64,000 bases of DNA, from assembly GCF_004137345.1 (NCBI RefSeq), contig NZ_SDWV01000004.1:1-64000 (forward strand), given 5' to 3'. Numbering within the stretch: the first letter of the stretch is position 1; each line of letters opens with the position of its first letter. Both the position numbers and the translations under genes were made by a program. Shown piece by piece: positions 35,486 to 44,838 of the stretch. The notes below the pieces were generated by a model. That model had not been told where the DNA came from. It ran no database searches and saw nothing but the letters and a program-made list of their open reading frames with translations. Source of the DNA: Nocardioides zhouii (lineage in GTDB: Bacteria > Actinomycetota > Actinomycetes > Propionibacteriales > Nocardioidaceae).

Positions 35486-37294
35486 CTAGGGGGCGGTGTC
35501 ACCCGACTCGGACACCGACTCCGCGACCGCCGAAGGCCGTGTCGCAGCGAAGCGCAGGTCGTCGACCTTCCGGGCCGCCTTGCGCAGCCGCTCGGGCGCC
35601 TCCGGCGAGATCTGCAGGCTGTCGAGCAGGTCGGTGTAGCGGCGCCGCTCGGAGTCGAGCAGGTCGCTGACCGAGGCCTCGAGGCGACGCTTGGCACGCT
35701 CGGCCAGCGAGCGGACGGCCTGGTCGCCGAAGACGGCCTCCAGGAGCTTCTGGCCTAGCACCGCGGACCCGCCGGCGATGCCGGCCTCGGCACCGGTGAC
35801 TCCGGCGGTGTGGGCGAAGACGACCACCATCAGAGCGACCGACAGGCCGTTGACCCCGAAGGCGAGGAAACGCGCCGTCGAGCGCTTGTCGGCGCCCTCG
35901 GTGCGGACCATCTCGAGCACGTCGGACTGCCAGTCGCGTACGACGCGCTCGGCCCGGCGCCGGAAGTCGCGCGAGGCGCGACCGAGGTCCTCGCCCGCGT
36001 CGCGCAGCAGGATCTGGCCGGCCGCGGTGCCGCGCCACGACGCCTCCGCGCGCTCGGCGGCGGCCTCGGCGTGCTCGAGGATGAGCGTCTCGAGGCCGGA
36101 CTCGACGGCGACGGTGACCCGCTCGGCCTGCTGGGGCTTGCCCTTCACGGCGTTGACGACGCGGTCGCGCAGCCAGCCCACCCGGGTCTCGAGGGACTTG
36201 AGCAGCTCGCCCGTGCCGACGAACTCCTGCCACCGCGCCAGCACCTCGCCGCGCAGCAGCGTGCCGTCGGCCGAGGCCTCCGCGACGGCGACCTCGGCCC
36301 GGTCGTACGCGGCGTTGGCGTCCTCGCGCAGCCGGCGTACGGCGTCGGCCTGCTCGGTGGCCGCGTCGGCCACGATGTGGGTGTGCCGCGCCAGGGTGCG
36401 TACGGCGCCGTCGATGGTCTGCTGGACGACCGCGGCCCGCGCCTCCTGGTCGTCGGCCAGTGCCTGCAGCCACTGCCGGATCTCGATCACGGCGGAGGAG
36501 CGCAGCAGCCCCATCTCGGAGACCTCGCCCTCCTCGACGGTGAAGAGCGGGGAGTCCTTGAGGCCGCGGCTGGCGAGCATCCGGGCGAGGTGGGTCGTGA
36601 TGGTGTCGACGGCGTCGGGCGGCGTCCGGTCGAGCACGATCGCGACGGCGGCCGAGCGCTCGGCGGCCTTGCGCAGGAAGTCCCACGGCACCTGGTCGGC
36701 GTACCTGGCTGCCGAGGTGACGAAGAGCCACAGGTCGGCGGCGGCGAGGAGCTGCGCGGCGAGCACGCGGTTGCGCTCCTCCACCGAGTCGATGTCGGGC
36801 GCGTCGAGGATCGCCAGACCGGGAGTCATCGCGGGCGAGGACACCAGCTGGAGGGCCGCCGGGTCGTTGGTCTGCCGCTGGACGCGCTCGAGGTCCGGCA
36901 GGAGCCGGTCCTGGCCGAACCAGTGCGCGTCGTCGGGGTGGTGCACCAACACCGGCGAGCGCGTCGTCGGCCGGAGCACGCCGGGCGTGGTGACCCGCGT
37001 GCCGACGATCGAGTTCACGAGGGTCGACTTGCCGGCGCCGGTCGAACCGCCGACGACCGCGAGGAGCGGCGCGTCGAGGGTCATCAGCCGCGGGATGACG
37101 TAGTCCTCGAGCTGGTCGATCATCTCGGCGCGGGAGGCGCGCTGCTCCTCGGCGCCGGGCAGCTCGAGCGGCAGCCGGGTGTCCTGGAGGGCACCACGCA
37201 CCCGCACGAGGGCGTGCACCATCGGCATCGAGGACTCGTCCGGAGCGTCCGGTGCGTCGGCCGCCTCGGGCCGGTCGCCGTCGTGCTCGGTCAT
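35486..37294 (-). CDS. Dynamin-like membrane GTPase
   Basis: 602 residues. G1 GGSTGAGKST at 82-91, G3 DAPDIDS near 165, G4-like LDRT; a long helical middle (about 290-480) rich in Ala/Glu/Arg; and a membrane segment at about 487-530 (FGVNGLSVALMVVVFAHTAG). Paired with the next gene, it is reminiscent of paired dynamin-like proteins in actinobacteria (DynA/DynB, IniA/IniC), some of which stabilise septa; orthology is not proven. Overlaps prsW by 4 nt (ATGA). Confidence 0.85.
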   Translation of the reverse strand: MTEHDGDRPEAADAPDAPDESSMPMVHALVRVRGALQDTRLPLELPGAEEQRASRAEMIDQLEDYVIPRLMTLDAPLLAVVGGSTGAGKSTLVNSIVGTRVTTPGVLRPTTRSPVLVHHPDDAHWFGQDRLLPDLERVQRQTNDPAALQLVSSPAMTPGLAILDAPDIDSVEERNRVLAAQLLAAADLWLFVTSAARYADQVPWDFLRKAAERSAAVAIVLDRTPPDAVDTITTHLARMLASRGLKDSPLFTVEEGEVSEMGLLRSSAVIEIRQWLQALADDQEARAAVVQQTIDGAVRTLARHTHIVADAATEQADAVRRLREDANAAYDRAEVAVAEASADGTLLRGEVLARWQEFVGTGELLKSLETRVGWLRDRVVNAVKGKPQQAERVTVAVESGLETLILEHAEAAAERAEASWRGTAAGQILLRDAGEDLGRASRDFRRRAERVVRDWQSDVLEMVRTEGADKRSTARFLAFGVNGLSVALMVVVFAHTAGVTGAEAGIAGGSAVLGQKLLEAVFGDQAVRSLAERAKRRLEASVSDLLDSERRRYTDLLDSLQISPEAPERLRKAARKVDDLRFAATRPSAVAESVSESGDTAP

Positions 37295-38409
37295 CGGGTC
37301 GGGACCACCTGTCCGGGGAAGGAGATGTAGGGGCGCACCCGGCGCAGCTCCTCGACGTGCTCCTGGCCGCGCACCGAGAAGTCGCTGGGCGCGGTGCCGC
37401 GCAGGTAGCGGTGGTGCAGGTAGCCGAGCTCGATCGCCGTGGCCTGGTACTCACGCATGCCGCGCTCGGCCTGGGAGCCGCCCTGCGACTTCGCCCAGCG
37501 GCGCGCGTGGCGGCGCGCGCGCAGGTCGACCAGCCACGGGATGTCGGTGGCGGGCAGCAGCCCCCGGTCCGCCGCGTCCTGCAGGGCCGCGACCAGCAGG
37601 GGTCGCTCGGAGCGTCGACGGTAGATCGCGAAGGCCGCGACGCCCACGAGTGCCGGGAGCATCAACGTGCCGTACACGACGAAGAAGTGCCCCGTCCCGG
37701 CGAGGGTCGAGGCGTTCCACAGTGCGTGCAGGAGGGCGGCCACCGCGAAGCCGGCCAGGGGCGCCAGGACCCGCATCCACGTGCGGCGCGAGGAGATCGC
37801 GAGGCCGACACCGATGCCGGTGAACACCGTGAACAGCGGGTGCGCGAAGGGACTGATCAGGCAGCGCAGGATGAACGTGCCGGTGAGGGCGGTCGTGCCG
37901 CCGGGGCCGAGGCCGTCCGTGCCGTTGTACGCCGCCGCGAGGTAGAGGATGTTCTCGGTGAAGGCGAAGCCGATGCCGACCATGCCGGCGTACACGATGC
38001 CGTCGAGGACGCCGTCGAGCTCGGCGCGACGCCACCACAGCAGCAGGAGGAGGAAGGCGCCCTTGGTGGCCTCCTCCGTCAGCGGGGCGACGACGGCCAA
38101 GCTGTCGCGCTCGCTGGCGCCGCCGACGAGGCCGATGCCCTGGAAGACCAGGGCGGCCGCGGTGGCGACGAACGCCCCCCACAGCAGGCCGGCGGCGAGC
38201 AGGTTGCGCGGCTCGGGCTCGTAGCGGTCCAGCCACATGAAGCACCCGACGAGCGGGCCCACGGGCACGGCGGCCAGCAGCGCGGCCAGCGCGAGGGACC
38301 CGGGCGCGCCCGAGAGGCCGATGACGAGCGCCATCGCGAGGCCGCCGAGCAGGACGAGGATGCCCACCACGACGGTGAACGCGACGCTGTCGCGACGACC
38401 TCGATGCAT
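37291..38409 (-). CDS. PrsW-family intramembrane metalloprotease
   Basis: 372 residues with eight or nine hydrophobic segments in the first 270. PLTEEATKG, FTENI, SPFAHPLFT and HALWN are the conserved PrsW/CAAX-protease-like motifs expected to bind zinc. The last ~100 residues are cytosolic and basic. PrsW proteins can cleave anti-sigma factors or modify membrane proteins; the target here is unknown. ATG 38409 has TAGGGT 6 nt upstream. First gene of the operon with two membrane GTPases. Confidence 0.9.
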   Translation of the reverse strand: MHRGRRDSVAFTVVVGILVLLGGLAMALVIGLSGAPGSLALAALLAAVPVGPLVGCFMWLDRYEPEPRNLLAAGLLWGAFVATAAALVFQGIGLVGGASERDSLAVVAPLTEEATKGAFLLLLLWWRRAELDGVLDGIVYAGMVGIGFAFTENILYLAAAYNGTDGLGPGGTTALTGTFILRCLISPFAHPLFTVFTGIGVGLAISSRRTWMRVLAPLAGFAVAALLHALWNASTLAGTGHFFVVYGTLMLPALVGVAAFAIYRRRSERPLLVAALQDAADRGLLPATDIPWLVDLRARRHARRWAKSQGGSQAERGMREYQATAIELGYLHHRYLRGTAPSDFSVRGQEHVEELRRVRPYISFPGQVVPTR

Positions 38410-38415
38410 GGCTCG

Positions 38416-38421
38416 ACCCTA
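38416..38421 (-). promoter_or_regulatory. -10 hexamer TAGGGT for the prsW-GTPase operon
   Basis: TAGGGT is 6 nt before ATG 38409, on the far side of a 106-bp gap from pepP. Confidence 0.55.
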
Positions 38422-38503
38422 ACGGAGCAGGGTCGTCCGACCGGCTTCGCCGCACCCCAACGGGCGACCCCTCGCACCCCCTCGCGCGCGGAGCCGGGGC
38501 GGT

Positions 38504-38509
38504 TAGAGT
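38504..38509 (+). promoter_or_regulatory. -10 hexamer TAGAGT for pepP-rlmC
   Basis: TAGAGT is 6 nt before GTG 38516. No Shine-Dalgarno sequence is present. Confidence 0.55.
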
Positions 38510-38515
38510 GGCCGC

Positions 38516-39943
38516 GTGAGCGAGCCGACTGCCGAGATCCCAGCCGAGAACCCAGCCGAGAACCCTGCCACCAGCACCGCCAGTGGCGACCAGCCGAAGA
38601 CCGAGTCGCACGACCCGGCCGTGCCCGCCGCCTACGCGGCGTTCATGCGCGAGGGCTGGGGTGACCGCGCCCTGGACGTGCCGCGGCACCCGGTCGCCGA
38701 CCTCGCCGCCGCGCGTCGCACCAGGCTCGCGGAGGCCTTCCCCGGCGAGCGGCTGGTGCTCCCGGCGGGCACATACAAGGTGCGGTCCAACGACACCGAC
38801 TACCGGTTCCGCCCCGACACGGCCCACACCTACTTCTCCGGCAACCAGACCTCCGACGCCGTCCTCGTCATCGACGACGGCGAGTCGGTGCTCTACGCCC
38901 GCCCCCGGTCCGAGCGCGACACCGACGAGTTCTTCCGCGACCGCCAGTACGGCGAGCTGTGGGCCGGGCGCCGGCCGTCCGCGCAGGAGATCTCCGACTC
39001 CCTCGGCATCGAGGTGCGCCACGTGAAGGACCTGCCGTCCTTCGACTCCGAGTCATCGATGGGCCGCAAGAGCCGCGATGTGACGACTGACGAGGACCTC
39101 GGCCGGGTGGCCGACGAGCTGCGACTGATCAAGGACGACTGGGAGGTCGGCGAGCTGCAGGAGGCGTGCGACATCACCGCCCTCGGCTTCGAGGACTCGG
39201 TGCGCGACTGGGACCGCGTGCTCGAGTTCGGCGAGCGCTGGATCGAGGGCACGTTCTTCCGTCGGGCCCGGGCGATGGGCAACGACATCGGCTACGACTC
39301 GATCTGCGCCGGCGGCTCGCACGCCACGACGCTGCACTGGATCGACAACACCGGGTCGATCGAGCCGGGCAAGCTGGTGCTGCTCGACATGGGCGTGGAG
39401 GGCCACAACCTCTACACCGCCGACGTCACGCGGACGCTGCCGGTCGACGGCACCTTCACGCCGCTGCAGCGCGAGCTCTACGACCTGGTCCTCGCCGCGC
39501 AGCAGGCCGGCATCGAGGCCGTACGCCCGGGCGCTGCGTTCCTCGCCGCCCACAACGCCGCGATGGCGGTCCTGGCCCACGGCCTCGAGGACCTGAAGCT
39601 GCTGCCGGTCTCGGCGCAGGAGGCGCTCGACCCGGAGTCGAAGGTGTACGCCCGCTGGACCCTCCACGGCACGTCGCACATGCTCGGCATGGACGTCCAC
39701 GACTGCGGACGTACGTCGGTCGACATCTACCCCAAGGGCGACCTCGCCGAGGGCATGGTGCTGACCGTCGAGCCCGGCCTCTACTTCCAGGAGGACGACC
39801 TGCTCGTCCCCGAGGAGCTGCGCGGCATCGGCATCCGGATCGAGGACGACATCCTCGTCACCGCCGACGGCAGCCGGAACCTCTCCGCATCCCTCCCCCG
39901 TACGTCGGCCGACGTCGAGGAGTGGATGGGTCGGCACCGCTGA
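38516..39943 (+). CDS. pepP: Xaa-Pro aminopeptidase (aminopeptidase P, M24B)
   Basis: 475 residues. N-terminal extension with two ENPA repeats (residues 10-18), a creatinase-like N domain, then the pita-bread fold. Metal ligands: Asp in LLDMGVEG, Asp in YTADVTRT, His in [12 protein letters not shown], Glu in TVEPGLY and Glu in RIEDDI. Removes an N-terminal residue before proline. GTG 38516 with TAGAGT 6 nt upstream. rlmC follows after one base. Confidence 0.95.
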   Translation: MSEPTAEIPAENPAENPATSTASGDQPKTESHDPAVPAAYAAFMREGWGDRALDVPRHPVADLAAARRTRLAEAFPGERLVLPAGTYKVRSNDTDYRFRPDTAHTYFSGNQTSDAVLVIDDGESVLYARPRSERDTDEFFRDRQYGELWAGRRPSAQEISDSLGIEVRHVKDLPSFDSESSMGRKSRDVTTDEDLGRVADELRLIKDDWEVGELQEACDITALGFEDSVRDWDRVLEFGERWIEGTFFRRARAMGNDIGYDSICAGGSHATTLHWIDNTGSIEPGKLVLLDMGVEGHNLYTADVTRTLPVDGTFTPLQRELYDLVLAAQQAGIEAVRPGAAFLAAHNAAMAVLAHGLEDLKLLPVSAQEALDPESKVYARWTLHGTSHMLGMDVHDCGRTSVDIYPKGDLAEGMVLTVEPGLYFQEDDLLVPEELRGIGIRIEDDILVTADGSRNLSASLPRTSADVEEWMGRHR

Positions 39944-39944
39944 G

Positions 39945-41051
39945 TTGGACTGCCACCACTACGACGCCTTCCGCTGCCGCTCGTGCAGCCTGCTCGAGGT
40001 CCCACGCGCGCGTCAGCTCTCCGACAAGGAGGCGCACGCGCGGTCCCTCGTCGACTCCCCCGTCTGGCTGCCGACGGTCGCCGGGGCCGAGTCCGGCTTC
40101 CGCAACAAGGCCAAGATGGCAGTCGGCGGGACGGTCGGGTCCCCGACCTTGGGCATCCTCGACCGGGACCTCGCCGGCGTCGACCTGCGCGACTGCGGCC
40201 TGCACTCCCCCGCGATCACGGCGGCCCTCGGCCGCATCGCCGACTGGATCCGCGACGCCGGCCTGACGCCGTACGACGTCGCGACGCGGAGCGGCGAGCT
40301 CAAGCACGTCCTGCTGACCGAGTCACCGGACGGCGAGCTGATGCTGCGGCTCGTGATGCGCTCGACGGCGCTGGAGGCGCGGGTCAGGTCCCGGCTGCCC
40401 GACCTCAGGACCGCGGTGCCGGACCTGCGGGTGGTGACGATCAACGTCCAGCCCGAGCACAAGGCGGTGCTCGAGGGCGAGCGGGAGATCGTGCTCACCC
40501 TCGAGTCGACGATGACGATGCGGCTGGCGACCGGGGTGAGCCTGTGTCTGGGCCCGCAGTCGTTCTTCCAGACCAACACCGCGATCGCCGAGGCGCTGTA
40601 CGACCAGGCGCGCACCTGGGTCGACGCGCTGCCGGACGTACGGACCGCCTGGGACCTCTACTGCGGCGTCGGCGGCTTCGCACTGCACCTCGCAGAGCCC
40701 GGTCGGGAAGTGGTCGGGGTGGAGGTGTCCGCCGAGGCCATCCGGTCAGCACTCGCCGCGCAGGTCGCCGGTGCGTCCTTCGTCGCCGCCGACGCCACGG
40801 AGTGGGCACGCGAGCAGCCGTACGCTCCCGACCTCGTCGTGGTGAACCCACCGCGGCGCGGGATCGGTCCGGATCTCGCGGGCTGGCTCGAGGCGTCGGA
40901 CGTGCGCCACGTCGTCTACTCGTCCTGCAACGCCGAGTCGCTCGCCCGCGACCTGGCCCTCATGCCGTCGCTGCGACCGGTCGAGGCGCGGGTGCTCGAC
41001 ATGTTCCCGCACACGACGCACTACGAGGTGCTGGCGCTGCTCGCGCGGTGA
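39945..41051 (+). CDS. rlmC: 23S rRNA (uracil-747-C5)-methyltransferase
   Basis: 368-residue SAM-dependent RNA methyltransferase. Cys3, Cys11 and Cys14 ([12 protein letters not shown]) form the Fe-S cluster region; [17 protein letters not shown] precedes the SAM loop [14 protein letters not shown]; the nucleophile is in [13 protein letters not shown]. TrmA/RlmC/RlmD family, with the N-terminus closest to RlmC from memory. TTG 39945 is used because the frame begins just after the pepP stop and MDCHHYD aligns with the family start. Confidence 0.9.
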   Translation: MDCHHYDAFRCRSCSLLEVPRARQLSDKEAHARSLVDSPVWLPTVAGAESGFRNKAKMAVGGTVGSPTLGILDRDLAGVDLRDCGLHSPAITAALGRIADWIRDAGLTPYDVATRSGELKHVLLTESPDGELMLRLVMRSTALEARVRSRLPDLRTAVPDLRVVTINVQPEHKAVLEGEREIVLTLESTMTMRLATGVSLCLGPQSFFQTNTAIAEALYDQARTWVDALPDVRTAWDLYCGVGGFALHLAEPGREVVGVEVSAEAIRSALAAQVAGASFVAADATEWAREQPYAPDLVVVNPPRRGIGPDLAGWLEASDVRHVVYSSCNAESLARDLALMPSLRPVEARVLDMFPHTTHYEVLALLAR

Positions 41052-41052
41052 G

Positions 41053-41649
41053 TCAGCCGCGACGGACCCGGGGGCCCAGGGCGATGTTGTCGCGGATCTC
41101 ACCGACGCGGTGCGCGTCGTCGGCGTAGACCGTGAACCCGTCCGGCGATGCCGGGTCCTCCGACCCGCCGACGGCTCCCACGCCGACCTGCACCCAGCGC
41201 GGAGCGCCGAGGCAGGCGGTGGGCAGCGCCGCCGTCACCACATCGGCGCCGAGGTCGATCTTGGCCTTCAACCCCCGGCACTCGGGAGCCTTGCGGCCGC
41301 CTTCGAAGGAGGCGATCGGTTTCCCGCCGAGGCGCTCCACGATGATCTCGTAGCTCTTCTGCGGGGTCTTCACCCGGATCACCGTGATCTGGAAGGGGTC
41401 ACGCTCCAGCCCCCGGAAGTGTGCGCTGACGCTCAACCGACGGGCACTGTGGGCGACGGACGTCCGCACGAGGTCGACACCGGCATAGTCCGGCGCCGGC
41501 ACGGTCTCGCCCTCATCGACGTCGACGAGTCTCACCACGTCACCCTCTGCGTCCTCGGTGACCACCTTCTCCGCGTGGGCAGCGGTGGGCAGCAGGAGGA
41601 CGGCAGGGACGACGGCGGTCAGGAGGCGCGATCCGAAACGACGAGACAT
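41053..41649 (-). CDS. Secreted protein of unknown function
   Basis: 198 residues with a signal peptide (about 1-26, ending AHA). The mature part is a beta-rich domain starting EKVVTEDAEGDVVRL and ending in a basic tail; two cysteines (CRGL, ACLG) could pair. No known domain. ATG 41649 has TAGGGT 7 nt upstream. Converges on rlmC. Confidence 0.75.
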   Translation of the reverse strand: MSRRFGSRLLTAVVPAVLLLPTAAHAEKVVTEDAEGDVVRLVDVDEGETVPAPDYAGVDLVRTSVAHSARRLSVSAHFRGLERDPFQITVIRVKTPQKSYEIIVERLGGKPIASFEGGRKAPECRGLKAKIDLGADVVTAALPTACLGAPRWVQVGVGAVGGSEDPASPDGFTVYADDAHRVGEIRDNIALGPRVRRG

Positions 41650-41656
41650 GCGGAGC

Positions 41657-41662
41657 ACCCTA
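41657..41662 (-). promoter_or_regulatory. -10 hexamer TAGGGT for the secreted protein
   Basis: TAGGGT is 7 nt before ATG 41649. Confidence 0.5.
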
Positions 41663-41730
41663 GTCAGGCGTCCCCTGACGTGTGAGACGAAGCACGGAAT
41701 CGGGGACACCGTGTGTCGGTTGGAGCCTGC

Positions 41731-41847
41731 GTGAGTGCCACCGTGATCGTCCCCGCGACCGTCGGCGACCTGCTGACCCAGCGTCGTGCCGTCGACCTGG
41801 CCCGCACCGCGAGCGCGCTCTGTCCGCTCTCCCGCGCCGTCGACTGA
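41731..41847 (+). CDS. Possible 38-residue peptide upstream of the symporter
   Basis: GTG 41731 opens a 38-codon frame ending TGA at 41847, with GGAG 5 nt upstream. The product is moderately hydrophobic then basic and ends SRAVD. It could be a leader peptide for the dicarboxylate symporter gene 60 bp downstream, or chance in high-GC DNA. Confidence 0.2.
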   Translation: MSATVIVPATVGDLLTQRRAVDLARTASALCPLSRAVD

Positions 41848-41907
41848 CCCACCGTCCTCCGGCCGCCGCTTTGACGCGACGCCGTTCTCAAAGGTCATTT
41901 TTTCACT

Positions 41908-43313
41908 ATGGTTACTACAGTTACCGAGACCGAGAAGCCCACCCGCTTCCGGCTCCCCTCGTTCGGCGTCCAGGTCCTGACCGGACTCGTCCTCGGCGTC
42001 GTCCTCGGCCTCGCCGCCCGCAGCATCGGCGCCGACGGCGTGGATGCCACGACCGGCGAGGTCGACCCCAACTGGCTCACCGAGACCCTCAGCACCGTCG
42101 GCGGCACCTTCGTGACGCTGCTGCGCGCCGTGGTACCTCCGCTGGTCTTCCTCGCGATCGTCGCCTCGATCGCCAACCTGCGCGACGTCACCGGCGCGGC
42201 CCGGCTGGCGTGGAAGACCCTCGCCTGGTTCGCGATCACCGCCCTGATCGCGGTGTCCATCGGCATCGTGCTCGGCCTGGTCCTCCAGCCCGGCGAGCAC
42301 ACCAGCGTCACCACCGACGCGGCCTCGGCCCCGTCCTCGACCGGCTCGTGGCTCGACTTCCTCACCGGGCTCGTCCCCGCCAACGTGCTGGGCCTCGAGG
42401 GGTACGACAACGGCGACGGCACCGTCGGCATGTCGTTCAACGTGCTGCAGATCCTCGTCGTCGCGATCGCCGTCGGCATCGCCACGCTCAAGTCGGCGAG
42501 GCGGCGGACCCGTTCCTGGGCTTCGTACGCTCGGCGCTCGCCGTCGTGCAGAAGGTGCTGTGGTGGATCATCCTGCTCGCCCCGATCGCCACCGTCGGCC
42601 TGCTCGGCAACGCCGTCGCCAGCTATGGCTGGGACGCGCTCAGCTCGCTCGGCACCTTCACGATCGCGATCTACGCCGGCCTGCTGATCGTGCTGCTCGG
42701 CGTCTACCCGGCGCTCCTCGCGCTCAACGGCCTGTCGGTGAAGCAGTTCGTCTCCGGCGCCTGGCCCGCGATCTCGCTGGCGTTCGTCTCGCGCTCGTCT
42801 GTCGGCACGATGCCGGTCACCGAGTCGGTCACCGAGCGCAACCTCGGCGTCCCGCGGGCGTACGCCTCCTTCGCCGTGCCGCTCGGCGCGACGACGAAGA
42901 TGGACGGCTGCGCCTCGATCTACCCGGCGATCTCGGCGATCTTCGTCGCGCAGTTCTTCGGCCTCGAGCTCTCGGTCACCGACTACGTGCTGATCGCCTT
43001 CGTCTCCGTGATCGGCTCGGCGGCCACCGCCGGCGTCACCGGCGCGACGGTGATGCTGACGCTGACCCTCTCGACGCTCGGCCTGCCCCTCGAGGGCGTT
43101 GGCCTGCTGCTCGCGATCGACCCGATCCTCGACATGGGCCGCACGGCCGTCAACGTCGCCGGCCAGGCGCTGATCCCGACGATCGTGGCCAAGCGCGAGG
43201 GCATCCTCGACCTCCCGACGTACAACGCTCCGCGCGGGCGGACGGCGTGGCGCGAGGAGCCCGGCACCGACACCACCCTGTCCGGCAAGGAGCCGGTGAC
43301 GGCCTCCGCCTGA
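41908..43313 (+). pseudogene. Dicarboxylate/amino-acid:cation symporter (DAACS), frameshifted
   Basis: Residues before 42492 encode the first half (FRLPSFGVQVLTG... to AVGIATLK). After 42492 the frame must shift by one base to continue VGEAADPFLGFVRSALAVVQKVLWW. An expected AAG-GTC reads AAGTC, so one G is missing. The second half then runs intact through the family motifs SSVGTMPVTESV, GATTKMDGCASIYPA and DMGRTAVNVAG to TGA 43313. Would be a sodium- or proton-coupled transporter with about eight membrane spans. Either a real null allele or a sequencing error. Confidence 0.85.
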
Positions 43314-43325
43314 CCAGCTCTGCAC

Positions 43326-43371
43326 GACGTGTGACGATCCGGTCGTCCGGACAGCCGGATCGTCACACGTC
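43326..43371. terminator. Palindromic element, copy 2
   Basis: GACGTGTGACGATCCGG and its reverse complement flank a short centre; apart from two central substitutions and one outer base it equals the element at 33177-33224. It begins 12 nt after the symporter stop and lies just before tRNA-Arg. Confidence 0.7.
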
Positions 43372-43383
43372 CCTGCGCGCTGG

Positions 43384-43389
43384 GATACT
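43384..43389 (+). promoter_or_regulatory. Possible -10 GATACT for tRNA-Arg
   Basis: GATACT lies 11 nt upstream of the mature tRNA 5' end. Confidence 0.35.
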
Positions 43390-43400
43390 GGCTGCCGCCG

Positions 43401-43477
43401 GCCCCCGTAGCTCAGCTGGATAGAGCAAGAGCCTTCTAATCTCTAGGTCGCAGGTTCGAATCCTGCCGGGGGCGCCA
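43401..43477 (+). tRNA. tRNA-Arg (UCU)
   Basis: Acceptor GCCCCCG/CGGGGGC, anticodon loop CTTCTAA (anticodon TCT), GCAGGTTCGAATCCTGC T-arm, discriminator G and encoded CCA. The anticodon stem AGAGC/TCTCT has four pairs and a C-U mismatch next to the loop (positions 31-39). Confidence 0.94.
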
Positions 43478-43542
43478 CGAGCTCCGCGACACGCGGAGCC
43501 GCCTCCCGGGCGTACGCCCCGCGAACCCTCAGGATGGACGCA

Positions 43543-43571
43543 GGCCCCGCCACGTATGAGGTTGCGGGGCC
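43543..43571. repeat. Hairpin 1 with GTATGAG loop
   Basis: GGCCCCGCCAC - GTATGAG - GTTGCGGGGCC: 11-bp arms with one mismatch and a 7-nt loop. Located 65 bp after tRNA-Arg. Confidence 0.6.
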
Positions 43572-43615
43572 GAATCACATTTCGCGGTCGCTGCGCCGAC
43601 GAGCCCGAAATAGGT

Positions 43616-43648
43616 GAAACCCCGGCAAGTATGAGTTGCCGGGGTTTC
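43616..43648. repeat. Hairpin 2 with identical GTATGAG loop
   Basis: GAAACCCCGGCAA - GTATGAG - TTGCCGGGGTTTC: perfect 13-bp arms around the same 7-nt loop as hairpin 1. The run of A then T at the base makes it a fair bidirectional terminator. Confidence 0.65.
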
Positions 43649-43741
43649 GGTGTCTTCCGGACCGAAGTCCTTCCGACAGGACAAGTTCTATCCCGGATGT
43701 GACGCGTGCCACAAGCCCCCGAAAGGGGGTGATTCGACTGC

Positions 43742-44794
43742 CTACGGCGTGTCCCCCGCGACACGCCGCGACGAGTCGAGATGGGCATCGAGATGGGCGT
43801 CGATCTCGGTCCCGATCCGGGCCTTCACCTCCTCCGGCGCGTACGACGCGTCGACCGCAGCACGGGCCAGGTCGGCCACCCCGCGCTCGTCGAGGTCGAG
43901 CAGGCCGGCGGCCACCTCGTAGTCGTGGTTGAGCGTGGTGGCGAACATCGGCGGGTCGTCGGAGTTGATCGTCACGGTCACGCCTGCGTCGACGAAGGCC
44001 CGCAGCGGGTGGTCCTCGATCCGGTCCACGGCCCGGGTCGCGATGTTGGAGGTGGGGCAGACCTCGAGCACCACGCCGGTCTCGGCGAGGTGGGCGAGGA
44101 GCGCAGGGTCCTCGGCGGCGGAGCAGCCGTGGCCGATGCGCTCGGCGCCGAGCAGCCGCACCGAGTCCCACACCGTCTCCGGGCCGGTCGTCTCGCCGGC
44201 GTGCGGCACCGAGTGCAGCCCGGCGGCGCGAGCCGCGTCGAAGTGCGGCTCGAACTGCGCGCGCGGCACGCCGATCTCCGGCCCTCCCAGCCCGAACCCG
44301 ACGAGGGCGTCCGGGCGGTGCTGGAGCGCGTACTCCAGGGTCGCGTCGGCCGCCGGGATCCCGGACTCACCGGGGATGTCGTAGATCCAGCGCAGCACCA
44401 GGCCGAAGTCGCGCTCGGCCGCGACGCACGCGTCCTCGATCGCCTCCGTGTAGGCCTCGATCGCGATGCCGCGCAGGACCGATGTGTACGGCGTGCAGGT
44501 GAGCTCGGCGTAGCGCAGGTTCTGTGCCTCGGCCATCTCGCGCGCCACCTCGTAGGTCAGCAGCCGGATGTCCTCGGGCGTACGGATCAGGTCGACGACG
44601 GCGAGGTAGACGTCGATGAAGTGCGCGAAGTCCCGGAACGTGAAGAACTCCCTGAGCCCCTCGAGGTCGCTCGGCACGCCCGCGTCCGGGTGGCGCGCCG
44701 CGAGCTCTGAGACGATCCGCGGCGACGCCGACCCGACGTGGTGCACGTGCAGCTCGGCCTTGGGCACACCGGCGATGAAGGACTGGAGGCTCAC
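43742..44794 (-). CDS. add: Adenosine deaminase-family enzyme
   Basis: 350-residue metal-dependent deaminase. HVH at 16-18, HAGET near 197, GHGCS near 222 and NSDDPP near 279 carry the zinc ligands and catalytic Glu/His/Asp. Adenosine is the likely substrate; a related aminofutalosine deaminase cannot be ruled out. The C-terminus has a short repeat (DAHLDAHLD). Start GTG 44794; GACACT 7 nt upstream may be a -10. Confidence 0.9.
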   Translation of the reverse strand: MSLQSFIAGVPKAELHVHHVGSASPRIVSELAARHPDAGVPSDLEGLREFFTFRDFAHFIDVYLAVVDLIRTPEDIRLLTYEVAREMAEAQNLRYAELTCTPYTSVLRGIAIEAYTEAIEDACVAAERDFGLVLRWIYDIPGESGIPAADATLEYALQHRPDALVGFGLGGPEIGVPRAQFEPHFDAARAAGLHSVPHAGETTGPETVWDSVRLLGAERIGHGCSAAEDPALLAHLAETGVVLEVCPTSNIATRAVDRIEDHPLRAFVDAGVTVTINSDDPPMFATTLNHDYEVAAGLLDLDERGVADLARAAVDASYAPEEVKARIGTEIDAHLDAHLDSSRRVAGDTP

Positions 44795-44838
44795 GCCCGG
44801 CAGTGTCGCGGGCAGCCTCGAGGCGGGCCAAATCCCGG

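Larger units (their letters stand above)
43478..43741. other. 264-bp gap between tRNA-Arg and add
   Basis: No gene is supported here. It holds two long hairpins (separate entries), a CCCCC-GAAA-GGGGG hairpin at 43716-43729 that probably ends the add transcript, and the short frame with CDACHK that I reject as coding. Confidence 0.6.

Noticed and set aside
43363..43788. Frame with GAPGRIRTCDLEIRRLLLY
   Set aside because: This is the known artefact of translating a tRNA on the wrong strand; it covers tRNA-Arg.
43650..43922. Frame with a CDACHK motif resembling a haem-binding CxxCH
   Set aside because: It runs through hairpins and then antisense into add; no start signal and no conservation signal. 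The motif is probably chance.
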